A stretch of DNA of 29,501 nt from DATJSJ01 sp035504175 (GCA_035504175.1 DATJSJ010000093.1:1-29501), one strand, 5' to 3'; shown: positions 7,363-14,811, counted from the first letter of the stretch. Numbers and translations: made by a program. Notes: a model not told the origin generated them from the sequence alone.

Positions 7363-9147
7363 GTGACCGAAGCGGTGCTCGGCGTCGGCCGCAGCCTCAG
7401 CGGCCGGCGCTGGATCTGGCGCCGCGGCGAGGACCGGGTGGCGTTCGGACTGGCGCAACGTCACGGGGTGCCGGAACTGGTCGGGCGGCTGCTGGCCGCG
7501 CGCGGCGTCGGGTTGGAGGAAGCGGCGCATTTCCTCGATCCGACGCTGCGGGCGCTGCTGCCCGATCCGTCGGTGCTGGCCGACATGGATGGGGCAGCGG
7601 ACCGGCTGGCGCGCGCGGTGCGCGAGGGCGAGACGGTCGGCGTGTTCGGCGACTACGACGTGGACGGCGCCTGCAGCAGCGCGCTGATGGTGAGTCTGCT
7701 GCGGATGCTCGGCTGCCGCGTCCTGCCGCACGTGCCGGATCGGCTGATCGAAGGCTACGGGCCGAACGAGGCGGCGCTGCAGTCGCTGCTCGATCGCGGC
7801 GCCACTCTCGTCGTCTGCGTCGATTGCGGCACCGCCGCCGGCGGCGTACTCGCCTGCCTGCATGGCCGGGCCGATGTCGTGGTGCTGGACCACCACCAGG
7901 CGGAGGGGCCGCCGCCGTCGGTGCTGGCGACGGTGAATCCCAACCGGCTCGATTGCACCTCGGGGTTGCGAACTCTGTGCGCCGCGGCGATCGCGTTTCT
8001 GGCCGCGGTCGCGACGGTGCGCGTGCTGCGGCGGGGTGGTTTCTTCGCCCGCCAGGCGGAGCCGGATCTGCTGGCGCTGCTCGACCTGGTGGCGCTGGCC
8101 ACGGTCTGCGACGTGATGCCGCTGACCGGGCTCAACCGCGCACTGGTGACGCAGGGACTGAAGGTGATGGCGCGGCGGACGCGGCCGGGGATCGCGGCGC
8201 TGCTCGAGCTGGTCGGCGCGCGCGAGCCGCCGACCGCCGTGACCTGCGGCTACGCGCTGGGGCCGCGAATCAATGCCGCGGGGCGGATCAGCGAGGCGGA
8301 TCTCGGGCTGCGGCTGCTGCTCAGCGCCGATCCGGTGGAGGCGCAGGCGCTGGCGGCGCGGCTCGACGAGGTGAACCGGCAGCGCCAGCAGGTCGAGGCG
8401 ACGATGCTCGACGCCGCACTCGCGGCGGCCGAGGCGCAGGCCGCGGCGGGTCATCCGGTGCTGCTGGTGAGCGGTCCCGACTGGCATCCCGGCGTCGTCG
8501 GCATCGTCGCCGGGCGGATCAAGGAGCGGTTCAACCGCCCCGCCTGCGTCGGGGCGCGGGTGGGCGGGATGGTGAAGGGATCGGGGCGATCGGTCACCGG
8601 CGTCGATCTCGGTGCGGCGGTGATTGCGGCACGGCAGGCGGGCATCCTGGTCACCGGCGGCGGCCACGCGATGGCGGCCGGGTTTTCGTTGGAGGAGGAC
8701 CGGCTGGCGGCGTTCCACGCCTTTCTCAATGACAGGCTGGCGGCGGCGGCGACGCTGCCGGCAAGCGCTGATCTGTCGGTCGAGGCGACGTTGACCGTGG
8801 CGGCGGCGACCGCGGAGCTGGCGACTCACTTGGTGCGGCTGGCGCCGTTCGGGCCGGGGAACGAGGAGCCGGTGCTGGTGGTGCCGCGGGCGCGCGTGGT
8901 GCGTGCCGACCGGATCGGGCGCGATGCCGCGACGGTGCGGGCCTATGTCGAGGGCGAGGGCGGCGGCCGGTTGAAGGTGCTGCTGTTCCGCGGACGCGAG
9001 GGGCCGGTGGTGGACGCGCTGCTGGCACGGCCTGGATTGCCGCTGCATCTCGCGGGGCATTTGCGGGTGGAGGCATGGAACGGGGCAGTGACGGCGGGGT
9101 TCGTGGTTGCGGACGCGGCACCGGCGACGGGGCTGGGCGCGGCTTGA
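7363..9147 (+). CDS. recJ: Single-stranded-DNA-specific exonuclease RecJ
   Basis: A 5'-to-3' ssDNA exonuclease of recombination and mismatch repair, cytoplasmic. The 594-residue protein has the DHH phosphoesterase motifs: G-D-Y-D-V-D-G (96-102), V-D-C-G-T (153-157) and L-D-H-H (175-178). The DHHA1 part follows, with H-P-G-V-V-G-I-V-A-G-R-I and G-G-H-A-M-A-A-G-F. A C-terminal OB-like region follows, rich in short beta strands. The GTG at 7363 lies 5 nt after the glpX stop, with GGAG overlapping the start, so the initiation signal is poor and coupling to glpX is likely. The N-terminal sequence looks conserved from this GTG, which favours it over the GTG at 7375. Confidence 0.97.
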   Translation: MTEAVLGVGRSLSGRRWIWRRGEDRVAFGLAQRHGVPELVGRLLAARGVGLEEAAHFLDPTLRALLPDPSVLADMDGAADRLARAVREGETVGVFGDYDVDGACSSALMVSLLRMLGCRVLPHVPDRLIEGYGPNEAALQSLLDRGATLVVCVDCGTAAGGVLACLHGRADVVVLDHHQAEGPPPSVLATVNPNRLDCTSGLRTLCAAAIAFLAAVATVRVLRRGGFFARQAEPDLLALLDLVALATVCDVMPLTGLNRALVTQGLKVMARRTRPGIAALLELVGAREPPTAVTCGYALGPRINAAGRISEADLGLRLLLSADPVEAQALAARLDEVNRQRQQVEATMLDAALAAAEAQAAAGHPVLLVSGPDWHPGVVGIVAGRIKERFNRPACVGARVGGMVKGSGRSVTGVDLGAAVIAARQAGILVTGGGHAMAAGFSLEEDRLAAFHAFLNDRLAAAATLPASADLSVEATLTVAAATAELATHLVRLAPFGPGNEEPVLVVPRARVVRADRIGRDAATVRAYVEGEGGGRLKVLLFRGREGPVVDALLARPGLPLHLAGHLRVEAWNGAVTAGFVVADAAPATGLGAA

Positions 9148-9172
9148 CCGGCGCGGGAGGCTCCGCTACCCC
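9144..9172 (+). promoter_or_regulatory. Candidate promoter of tRNA-Glu
   Basis: TTGACC (9144-9149) and TACCCC (9167-9172) are separated by exactly 17 nt. The -10 box ends 11 nt before the tRNA 5' end. The -35 box overlaps the recJ stop codon. The -10 box is a weak match, so this is a positional inference. Confidence 0.4.
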
Positions 9173-9183
9173 GCGGCGCCATT

Positions 9184-9259
9184 GTCCCGTTCGTCTAGAG
9201 GCCCAGGACACCAGCCTTTCACGTTGGTAACACGGGTTCGAATCCCGTACGGGACGCCA
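9184..9259 (+). tRNA. tRNA-Glu (anticodon UUC)
   Basis: The sequence folds as a full 76-nt cloverleaf. The acceptor stem is GTCCCGT paired with ACGGGAC. A D-arm follows, then an anticodon stem CCAGC/GTTGG (one G-U pair) with loop CTTTCAC giving anticodon TTC. The T-arm is CGGGT-TCGAATC-CCGTA pattern. The discriminator is G and CCA is encoded (9257-9259). It sits 36 nt after recJ. No integrase gene or duplicated tRNA 3' end was found downstream. Confidence 0.97.
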
Positions 9260-9693
9260 CGGTTACCACGAGGAGCTGATCTCGACAGGAATGATCTGTG
9301 ATCACGTCGGCGAGGGCGTCGGCAGGTTTTCCCGGACACGCTCGCGGGATTGGCGGGCGCAGGCCGGGTGGTCGGGTGCGGATCGTCGCGGCTGGGCACG
9401 GTGCGCTGTCCGTTTGTCGCGCGGCCATGAACGGTACATCTCGTCCGCCTTGCCTCGGGACGAAGCCGCGGGGTCGCCCGGATCTTCGACAGGACCGGCG
9501 CTGTTACTTGCACAACGAAAGGGCAGGGATCCCGCTCGATCAGGCGTCCAAGCGGCGTCGGCTGTCGCAAATATTGACGCGCCGTTTGGACGAATCCGGA
9601 CAAGAGCCTGATCTTGCTCACTGGCATGGATGATGCTTATTGAATCAGGGCCCGAAACGGGCGCAACACGAGCTTGGGGATGGCGCATCCGCT
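9260..9693. other. Gap after tRNA-Glu, no recognisable gene
   Basis: Open frames exist on both strands but are arginine-rich with no domain-like features, and none has a convincing start. A frame crossing the tRNA on the minus strand is the common tRNA-antisense artefact. It may be decayed accessory DNA, since tRNA 3' ends are frequent integration sites, but no repeat of the tRNA 3' end was seen. Confidence 0.5.
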
Positions 9694-10233
9694 ATGCGTG
9701 ACTGGCGCGTCGGCGTCTTCTCTCCGAGCAATCGGATGACATTGCAGGACGATGCTGCTGCGGTGAAAAGCGACAAACCAGGCGGTTCAGGCGGTTCGGC
9801 GCCCCCGACGGCCGGCAGGTCGGGTTCGCGGAGCGTGCAAACACACCGACGCCACTTCGTCCGTGATGGCGAAGTCCAGGTCGTGGTCCGATCGCCTCGA
9901 ACTGCCCCCGCCGGTGCGGTCCGGCCGCCGGAGACGGATGCCCTCGAGGCCGACCTGACGAAAGAGCGCGGGGCGCGGCTTCAGGCCGAAGCGGATCTCC
10001 GCGCGGCACAGGCGATGATCCAATCGCTTCAGACGCGCCTCGCGCATGCGGAGCTTGCGTATCAGGAAGGGCTGGCACGCCTCGAAGCACGCCTTGCCGA
10101 GCGCGAGGAGAGCCCGGCGACTCCGGAGCCCGCGCCAGCGGCGGATCGCAAGCCGCCGCGGCGAGTGGCAGGAAAGAGCGACCCCAAGCCGGTGCGGTGG
10201 TGGACCACCGCCTATCGCAAGCGCAGGAAATAG
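9694..10233 (+). CDS. Hypothetical coiled-coil protein
   Basis: Function unknown. From the ATG at 9694 the product is 179 residues. A Gly/Ser/Pro-rich, disordered N-terminus (about 25-50) is followed by a basic block H-R-R-H-F-V-R-D-G-E-V-Q-V-V-V (51-65). Residues 82-139 form a strongly predicted coiled coil of Ala, Leu, Glu and Arg with heptad-like spacing (L-Q-A-E-A-D-L-R-A-A-Q). A Pro-rich spacer and a basic tail P-V-R-W-W-T-T-A-Y-R-K-R-R-K end the protein. There is no signal peptide or membrane segment. The basic ends around a coil suggest nucleic-acid or partner binding, which is inference. An ATG at 9736 is an equally plausible start. Codon use is typical of the window, supporting a real gene. 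Confidence 0.65.
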   Translation: MRDWRVGVFSPSNRMTLQDDAAAVKSDKPGGSGGSAPPTAGRSGSRSVQTHRRHFVRDGEVQVVVRSPRTAPAGAVRPPETDALEADLTKERGARLQAEADLRAAQAMIQSLQTRLAHAELAYQEGLARLEARLAEREESPATPEPAPAADRKPPRRVAGKSDPKPVRWWTTAYRKRRK

Positions 10234-10475
10234 ATTCGTTCGAACCGGCTTCCCGACCGTTACAGCCGTGCGAACGGCACCGCAGCGGCGTTCGTGCAGG
10301 CGAACCGTGCTCGGCCTTGTGCAGCGGGGCTGCATTTCCTCAGCACTGCACCGTTGATGCTTGAACGGCGGTTCGGTCTGCCCGGCCGCCGTGGGTCGGG
10401 CCCATCTCCAGGCTGACATGGCCGACCGGGCGGCGGGCCGATACTCTCGCGCGGTTTCGTCAGGAGTGGGCAGTG

Positions 10476-10682
10476 ATGCGGCTCAGCGCGCGCAATCAGA
10501 TCAAGGGCAGGATCGTCGGTGTGCAGAAGGGCCAGACCACCGGGCATGTGCGCATCGAAATCGGCAACGGCATCGTCATCGTGTCATCGATCACCAACGA
10601 GGCGATCGACGATCTCGCGCTGCAGGTCGGCGATGAGGCCACGGCCGTGATCAAGGCCTCGGACGTGATGGTCGCCAAATAG
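10476..10682 (+). CDS. Molbindin (Mop/TOBE molybdate-binding protein)
   Basis: A 68-residue single Mop-domain protein that binds molybdate or tungstate oxyanions in the cytoplasm; the family assembles into hexamers. The N-terminus M-R-L-S-A-R-N-Q-I-K-G is the canonical Mop start. It continues with V-R-I-E-I-G-N-G-I-V-I-V-S-S-I-T, which carries the oxyanion-contacting region, and V-G-D-E-A-T-A-V-I-K-A-S-D-V-M-V. AGGAG at 10462-10466 sits 9 nt before the ATG; an in-frame GTG at 10473 is an alternative. The stop overlaps the GTG start of the next gene by 1 nt (TAGTG), implying an operon with that molybdopterin-fold gene. No DNA-binding domain is present, so it is not ModE. No modABC genes are in the window. 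Confidence 0.93.
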   Translation: MRLSARNQIKGRIVGVQKGQTTGHVRIEIGNGIVIVSSITNEAIDDLALQVGDEATAVIKASDVMVAK

Positions 10683-11160
10683 TGCGCCGACGGCTCCGGC
10701 TGGCCGCACTCCTGGCCGGTCTGCTGGCATTGGCGGCGTTGCAACCGGCGGCGGCCCAGAACGTCACCGTCGCCCGGCTTGACGGACCGGTCCGCACGAT
10801 CGACCTCGCAATGGTGAAGCGCCTCCCGCCGGTGCAGGACCATCTCTCGTTCCTCACCGGCCATGGGAGCGAGGCAGCGACCTGCGCCGGGGCACTCCTC
10901 TGGTCGCTGCTCGACCAGGCGGGAACGCTGGGCGCCGATCCCCGGCCACGCGTGCGGCTGGTGGTGCTGGTGACCGGCCGCGACGGTTACACCGCCGTGC
11001 ACTGGCCGAACTCGATCCCGCCTTCGAAGGCAAGAAGGTAGTGCTGGCTTATCGACGCGACGACGGACCGATGCCGGGACAAGGGCTGCGCCTCGTCGTT
11101 CCCGGCGACCGCCGCGGCGGCCGGAGCGTGCGCGACGTGGTCCGGATCGAGATCAGATAG
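10682..11160 (+). pseudogene. Exported molybdopterin-fold (SUOX-like) protein, frameshifted
   Basis: The 5' frame (GTG 10682) encodes a signal peptide (M-R-R-R-L-R-L-A-A-L-L-A-G-L-L-A-L-A-A, cleavage after A-A-A). It continues as a small oxidoreductase-molybdopterin-like domain with T-C-A-G-A-L-L-W-S-L-L-D and V-L-V-T-G-R-D-G-Y-T-A-V, then stops at 11041 after unrelated residues. Another frame resumes the expected domain from 11002 (L-A-E-L-D-P-A-F-E-G-K-K-V) through R-L-V-V-P-G-D-R-R-G-G-R-S-V-R-D-V to a TAG at 11158-11160. Restoring one base near 10998-11001 (a G, making GTG-GCA) gives one continuous product of about 159 residues. It is either a recent inactivation or a one-base sequence error. 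The family is small stand-alone SUOX-fold proteins. The single Cys in the T-C-A-G motif could match the molybdenum-ligand Cys, but cofactor binding is unproven. Confidence 0.8.
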
Positions 11161-11375
11161 GCGAACCACGATCGGCCTGTGCGCCGGCGAAGATCGACGA
11201 CCGTCCCAGGGCGGGAGCGCCGGGCCGCCGCGATTGAGGATATGTCACCGGGTCGACGCTGTTCGCGTGGCGATCCCGGGCCCGGAAACCTTTTCGGGGT
11301 TGCACGCTTATGCCTCGCGCGTTGCACAGTCCCTGCGGCACCGCATCACCCTCCCAGCGTGAAAGGTTCACCGGC

Positions 11376-11630
11376 ATGCGCGGACCTGGCCTTCCAACCC
11401 TCGCTCTCGGCGCCGCCATGGCGCTCATCGGCGGCGCCGCTCTGGCGAATACCTGCCAGACCGACACCTTGACCTGCGCCACCACCATGCCGGTCGGCGG
11501 CTATTGCGAGTGTTCCTCGCACGGCGCGGTGCAGGGCGGGACGGTCGTGGTCAAGCACACCCCGCATCGCCCGCTCAATTCGACCGCAGGCGGCTGCGGC
11601 ACCAATCCGAACGCGCCGGGCTGCCACTGA
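11376..11630 (+). CDS. Small secreted cysteine-rich protein
   Basis: Function unknown. From the ATG at 11376 (GAAAGG at 11361-11366, about 9 nt upstream) the product is 84 residues. A clear Sec signal peptide (L-A-L-G-A-A-M-A-L-I-G-G-A-A-L-A) ends at A-L-A before N-T-C. The mature part of about 60 residues has six cysteines (C-Q-T-D-T-L-T-C, Y-C-E-C, G-G-C-G, G-C-H) and no long hydrophobic stretch. Three disulfides, or metal or haem binding, are possible; no CXXCH motif is present, so it is not a c-type cytochrome. Upstream in-frame ATG at 11310 would add a basic leader unlike a signal peptide and is rejected. It stands alone between the frameshifted molybdopterin-fold gene and a convergent membrane-protein gene. 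Confidence 0.68.
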   Translation: MRGPGLPTLALGAAMALIGGAALANTCQTDTLTCATTMPVGGYCECSSHGAVQGGTVVVKHTPHRPLNSTAGGCGTNPNAPGCH

Positions 11631-11791
11631 ACCCATCGCGCGGTGTCGCGCAGCGCCGCGCTCCCGCGGCGCCGGCGCGGGATCGGTCTGGTGCACGGCC
11701 GGCCGGGGTCAGGCGCCGGGTCTACTCGTCGATCGGCGATCGAGCGGCGCCTTAATGTCCTGCGCGAAGCGCCGCAGGTGGGGGATTTCGC

Positions 11792-12751
11792 TTAGGGCCG
11801 CGGGCCCCGGAGCACCCAGGCGGTCACCAACAGGCCGAAAGCGATCACCGCTGCCAGCTCGGTCCACAGGAAAACGAACAAATCGGCCCGCACGCCGAGC
11901 GGCGGGCCCCCTGGCAGGGCATTGCGCAATGCCGGCAGCGCGAACACCGCCGCGCCCAACGCGCCCATCAGGGTCACCTCCACCCTTCGTAGGCCGGCGA
12001 ATACCAGGGTACCGACGGCGAGCGCGCCGAGCGCCAGCACGATCATCGCCCCATAGCCGGCCAGCGCGAAAAAGGTGAAGGCGCCGGCGCGGCGGATGGA
12101 GTAGGCCAGCGTCACCGCGCCGGGCCGAGAGTCCGGCGTGGCCCGCACCGAGAGGTGAAAGCCGAGCAGCCCTTCCCAGGCGGTCACCTGCACCGGCAGC
12201 AGCGGCGCGCGACCCGGCTGCGCCTGGGGTCCGCCGACGCATTGCAGCCGGATCGCCGAATGATAGGCGTCGAGCGGATAATCATTGACGCTGCCGTCGT
12301 TCAGATCGACCGCAAGCGTCGCTGCCGGCACCGGGCGATTGGCGGAGATGGCGATCGAATCGACCACCTGGTCGTGCCCGATCAGCAGCATGAGGTCGCG
12401 ATCCGGGGCGGTGGCGATTTCGCCGCCGACGCCGCCGGCGGCCACGCTGATCCGGAGTTGCATGGACTGGTTGACCGCGTCGAGGCTGATGGGCTCGACA
12501 TAGATGCGGAGCACCGCATCGCGGGCGCTCGTGCCGAAATCGCGCTCGCGCGGTCGCTCGGCGAGATCGGCGTGCAGCAGCACCAGGAGATAGCAGCCCC
12601 CCGCCGCCGCCAGCATCGCGGCGGCGATGGCGAGGCGCGAGACCGTGGGGCCTGGGCGCCGGGTGAGCCAGGCGGTCCGGAGCGGACCGCGGCGCAGGCG
12701 CCGCAGAAATGCGATCACGGTGTCGCCCCGCCCGTTCCGGCTTGCGTCCAC
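11792..12751 (-). CDS. DUF4436-like membrane protein
   Basis: Function unknown. The 319-residue product has a basic cytoplasmic N-terminus (R-R-L-R-R-G-P-L-R-T-A) and one transmembrane helix around 40-58. An extracytoplasmic domain of about 160 residues follows (R-I-Y-V-E-P-I-S-L-D, S-V-N-D-Y-P-L-D-A-Y). Three C-terminal transmembrane helices lie around 230-255, 262-280 and 292-315. The segment A-L-R-N-A-L-P-G-G-P-P-L-G-V-R-A-D before the last helix, and F-L-W-T-E-L-A in it, recall DUF4436 proteins. The start is a GTG at 12751; a GTG about 11 codons in is an alternative. It is divergent from nothing obvious upstream; mmcB on the same strand ends 121 nt away. Topology is read directly; the family name is from memory. 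Confidence 0.78.
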   Translation of the reverse strand: MDASRNGRGDTVIAFLRRLRRGPLRTAWLTRRPGPTVSRLAIAAAMLAAAGGCYLLVLLHADLAERPRERDFGTSARDAVLRIYVEPISLDAVNQSMQLRISVAAGGVGGEIATAPDRDLMLLIGHDQVVDSIAISANRPVPAATLAVDLNDGSVNDYPLDAYHSAIRLQCVGGPQAQPGRAPLLPVQVTAWEGLLGFHLSVRATPDSRPGAVTLAYSIRRAGAFTFFALAGYGAMIVLALGALAVGTLVFAGLRRVEVTLMGALGAAVFALPALRNALPGGPPLGVRADLFVFLWTELAAVIAFGLLVTAWVLRGPRP

Positions 12752-12872
12752 CCTGATGCCAACTCCCCCGCCGGCGCATCCCGCGCCGCTGGGGCCAGCT
12801 TACCGACGGCGCTCCTGTGGGCAAGACACGCGCCTCGCCCGCGCCTTCGGGATCGGGTGTGGCAGGCGTTCC

Positions 12873-13379
12873 CTATTCCGCCCGCAGCGCGGCGCGCAGT
12901 GAAGCCGCCCCGGCTGGGTCCTGCAGCACGGCGAGCCGATTGGCGGCCAGGATCGCGAAGCGGTGCAGCAGCGCCCGGCGCCGCGGCGGCGCGAGCGGAT
13001 GGCAGGGCGCCTCGCGCAGCAGCGCTGCCTCCGCTCCGGCGGTGACGATCAGTCCGACATCATCCGGGAGCACGTCGAGCGGGAACTCCGCATCGACGGC
13101 GAAGTAGAGCGCGTCGCAGAACTCCCGGTAGTCCGGCCATTTGCCGTCGGTCAGGAAGTCCCGCAGGCCGGACTTCACCTCGACGCAGGCGAACCCGCCA
13201 TCCGGTCGCAGGGCGAGCAGGTCGGCGCGGCGGCCGTTCGGCAGCGGAACCTCATGCACCGCGGCCCAGCCAAGCTGGGCGCAGAGCAGGCCGGCAGCGC
13301 GGCGGACCGCCAGCGTCCGATCCGGCAATGAAAGGCCCGAGGCGGCCGTCGGGCCGGGCAATTCGTAGATGACATCCAC
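12873..13379 (-). CDS. mmcB: MmcB-type DNA repair protein
   Basis: A restriction-endonuclease-fold protein of a family known in Caulobacter as a DNA-damage-induced repair factor. The 168-residue product shows the core motif order P-N-G-R-R-A-D-L-L-A-L, then C-V-E-V-K-S-G-L-R-D-F (a PD-(D/E)xK-type Asp, Glu and Lys), then G-K-W-P-D-Y-R-E-F-C-D-A-L-Y-F-A-V. Next come V-L-P-D-D-V-G-L-I-V-T and L-R-E-A-P, with an Ala/Arg-rich C-terminus. Length and motif order are as expected, so it looks intact. The start is a GTG at 13379. No LexA-like operator was seen upstream. It neighbours a one-TM protein gene on the same strand, 60 nt upstream of its start. Confidence 0.92.
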   Translation of the reverse strand: MDVIYELPGPTAASGLSLPDRTLAVRRAAGLLCAQLGWAAVHEVPLPNGRRADLLALRPDGGFACVEVKSGLRDFLTDGKWPDYREFCDALYFAVDAEFPLDVLPDDVGLIVTAGAEAALLREAPCHPLAPPRRRALLHRFAILAANRLAVLQDPAGAASLRAALRAE

Positions 13380-13439
13380 CCCGCGTCTGTAGCGCGGGCG
13401 GGTGCGGGGACGAAAGGCGTCCGGCGTCCGGCCGAACGG

Positions 13440-13643
13440 TCAGAAAAGGGCTACGAGTGCCGCGATGATGAGCGACCACAAGGTCGCGGACAGGGCGGCA
13501 ATCAGCAGCAGGGCCGGCAGCACCGGCAGTCGCCGGGGCGGAGCCTCGAGCTCCGACTGCCGCGGTAGCGAAGCCTCCGGCCGTGCGTTCGAGAGGCGAG
13601 GTTCGCCGGTGCCCGGCCCGCGGGCAAGGTTGATCGCGTTCAT
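13440..13643 (-). CDS. Small single-TM hypothetical protein
   Basis: Function unknown. The 67-residue product starts at ATG 13643. It has a polar N-terminal half rich in Pro, Arg and Glu, and a C-terminal hydrophobic helix (V-L-P-A-L-L-L-I-A-A-L-S-A-T-L-W-S-L-I-I-A-A-L-V) that ends at the terminus, so it looks like a tail-anchored inner-membrane peptide. No strong ribosome-binding site is visible. It is on the same strand as mmcB, whose start is 60 nt downstream, and they could share a transcript. The clear hydrophobic segment supports coding, but a small ORF in GC-rich DNA remains possible. Confidence 0.55.
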   Translation of the reverse strand: MNAINLARGPGTGEPRLSNARPEASLPRQSELEAPPRRLPVLPALLLIAALSATLWSLIIAALVALF

Positions 13644-13989
13644 CTACTCTGCGCCGTCTGACGGCCCGGCGCGCCTCTGCATTGCTCGCCCCATACCAGA
13701 ACCACGCCCGAGTGGCGCGACGGTTCCCCGGGGCGGTGCGCCGCGCCGACATATTTCGGCCAGACACCCGGCAGTCATATTTCGGCCAGACTCGCATGGC
13801 TCGGTCGCGGCGACGGTGAATCGCACGGCCGCTCGATGCAGGGCGCCGTTGCGCCGCGATCCTTGTCGGACCGGGGCCGCCGTGCGGGCCGACGCTAAAG
13901 GGGGAAATCGGGGTCGCCGTACGGCGCGCGAGTGCGTGCTGCCGGCACAACCCACGTTTGCCGGAGGCGATCGTTTGCTGCAAGAACCC
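13644..13989. other. Gap with two short direct repeats, no recognisable gene
   Basis: No convincing gene. The only structured element is the pair of 16-bp direct repeats at 13750-13765 and 13776-13791. Open frames crossing the region are arginine-rich and featureless. It may be a scar of a mobile element (inference). Confidence 0.5.
13750..13791. repeat. Two 16-bp direct repeats, 26-bp period
   Basis: The sequence catatttcggccagac occurs at 13750-13765 and again at 13776-13791, identical and in direct orientation. The AT-rich core stands out in GC-rich surroundings. Closely spaced repeats with a gtctggccgaaatatg-type sequence resemble the multiple terminal repeats at IS21-family ends, suggesting a leftover IS end. 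That link is from memory; the repeats themselves are directly visible. Confidence 0.75.
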
Positions 13990-14253
13990 ATGTCCCGACC
14001 GTGGAACACGGCCAGCGAGCTGGATGGGCTCGACGACGACGCGCTGATCGAGGCCTTTCACGCCGCCTCGCTCGACCACGGCGAGGCGCTGCGCGTCGGG
14101 GCCGAGATCGACGCCGCTTTCCTCCGGCTGACCACCGCGGAGGCGGTGATGGTCAGCCGGTTCGGTGCCGATCACATGGCGCGATACCGCTCCCGCTATC
14201 CCTTGCCACCCCAGCCGGAGGGAGCTGGACCCGAGGCAAAGGGGGCCTACTGA
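13990..14253 (+). CDS. Short hypothetical protein
   Basis: Function unknown. The 87-residue acidic product (ATG 13990) has no signal peptide or TM segment. It appears alpha-helical: L-D-G-L-D-D-D-A-L-I-E-A-F-H-A-A-S, then E-A-L-R-V-G-A-E-I-D-A-A-F-L-R-L and A-E-A-V-M-V-S-R-F-G-A-D-H-M-A-R-Y, followed by a Pro-rich tail. Codon use matches the real genes nearby (G/C at third positions with varied residues), unlike the arginine-rich noise frames. No good ribosome-binding site is visible, and a TTG 18 nt upstream is an alternative start. It stands alone between two gene-poor stretches. Confidence 0.5.
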   Translation: MSRPWNTASELDGLDDDALIEAFHAASLDHGEALRVGAEIDAAFLRLTTAEAVMVSRFGADHMARYRSRYPLPPQPEGAGPEAKGAY

Positions 14254-14811
14254 GCCGGTCGCTGCCCGGGGCGAGTCCCGGCGGCTGCAGCTTCGCCTCG
14301 CCGGTCGGATGCCTGATGGCAATCGGGAGTGAGACACGATGCTCTTCGATCGAGGCGGCGCCCCTTGACGTGCCTCGCCCGTGGAGAGGTCGAAACGCAC
14401 CGATGGGTCCGCACCCTGTTGGCCGAGGGGTCGTGCCGGACCGCCGCGGCGCAGGCGGCCGGCGGCTCCGCGACCTGCTTCCGAGAGGATCGGTCGTGGC
14501 CTCCGGCGGACCGGATTCTCGCGCGATCGCCGCGTCGATCGCCGGGCGGATCGCCGCGATCCGCTGACGAAGAGCAATTTGGTGACGCCGGGCGCGACGG
14601 CGCTCGCCTCGGTCAACCCGATGGACCCGATCCGGGCCGTCTTTTCACTCCTCGCTGGTGCGGCGCGGGCACGGCCGACCGGCGGAATAGCGGCGCCATC
14701 CGATAAGCGCGCCCGACCGACGCCTTGCCGTGCGGCAGGCTGCGCGCGAGGCTGCTGGCAAGAGGGGCCCCGGCCCGGCGGGGCAGCCCCAGGCAGCGGG
14801 TCGCACGCATC
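14254..14811. other. 558-nt gap, no recognisable gene
   Basis: Frames on both strands give Arg/Pro-rich products with no domain features. Short codon-like stretches are interrupted by stops (for example 14302-14335 and 14566), which would fit a decayed gene, but no family could be recognised. It precedes the FAD oxidoreductase and must hold its promoter, which I cannot place. Confidence 0.45.

Noticed and set aside
9166..9627. Minus-strand frame covering the tRNA, with a G-I-R-T-R-V-T-N-V-K-G type segment
   Set aside because: This is the familiar translation of a tRNA gene's reverse strand, not a protein. The tRNA folds properly.
10234..10472. Possible molybdenum riboswitch or ModE operator upstream of the molbindin
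   Set aside because: No ModE-type inverted repeat or conserved aptamer core could be recognised by eye; only imperfect GC-rich complementarity.
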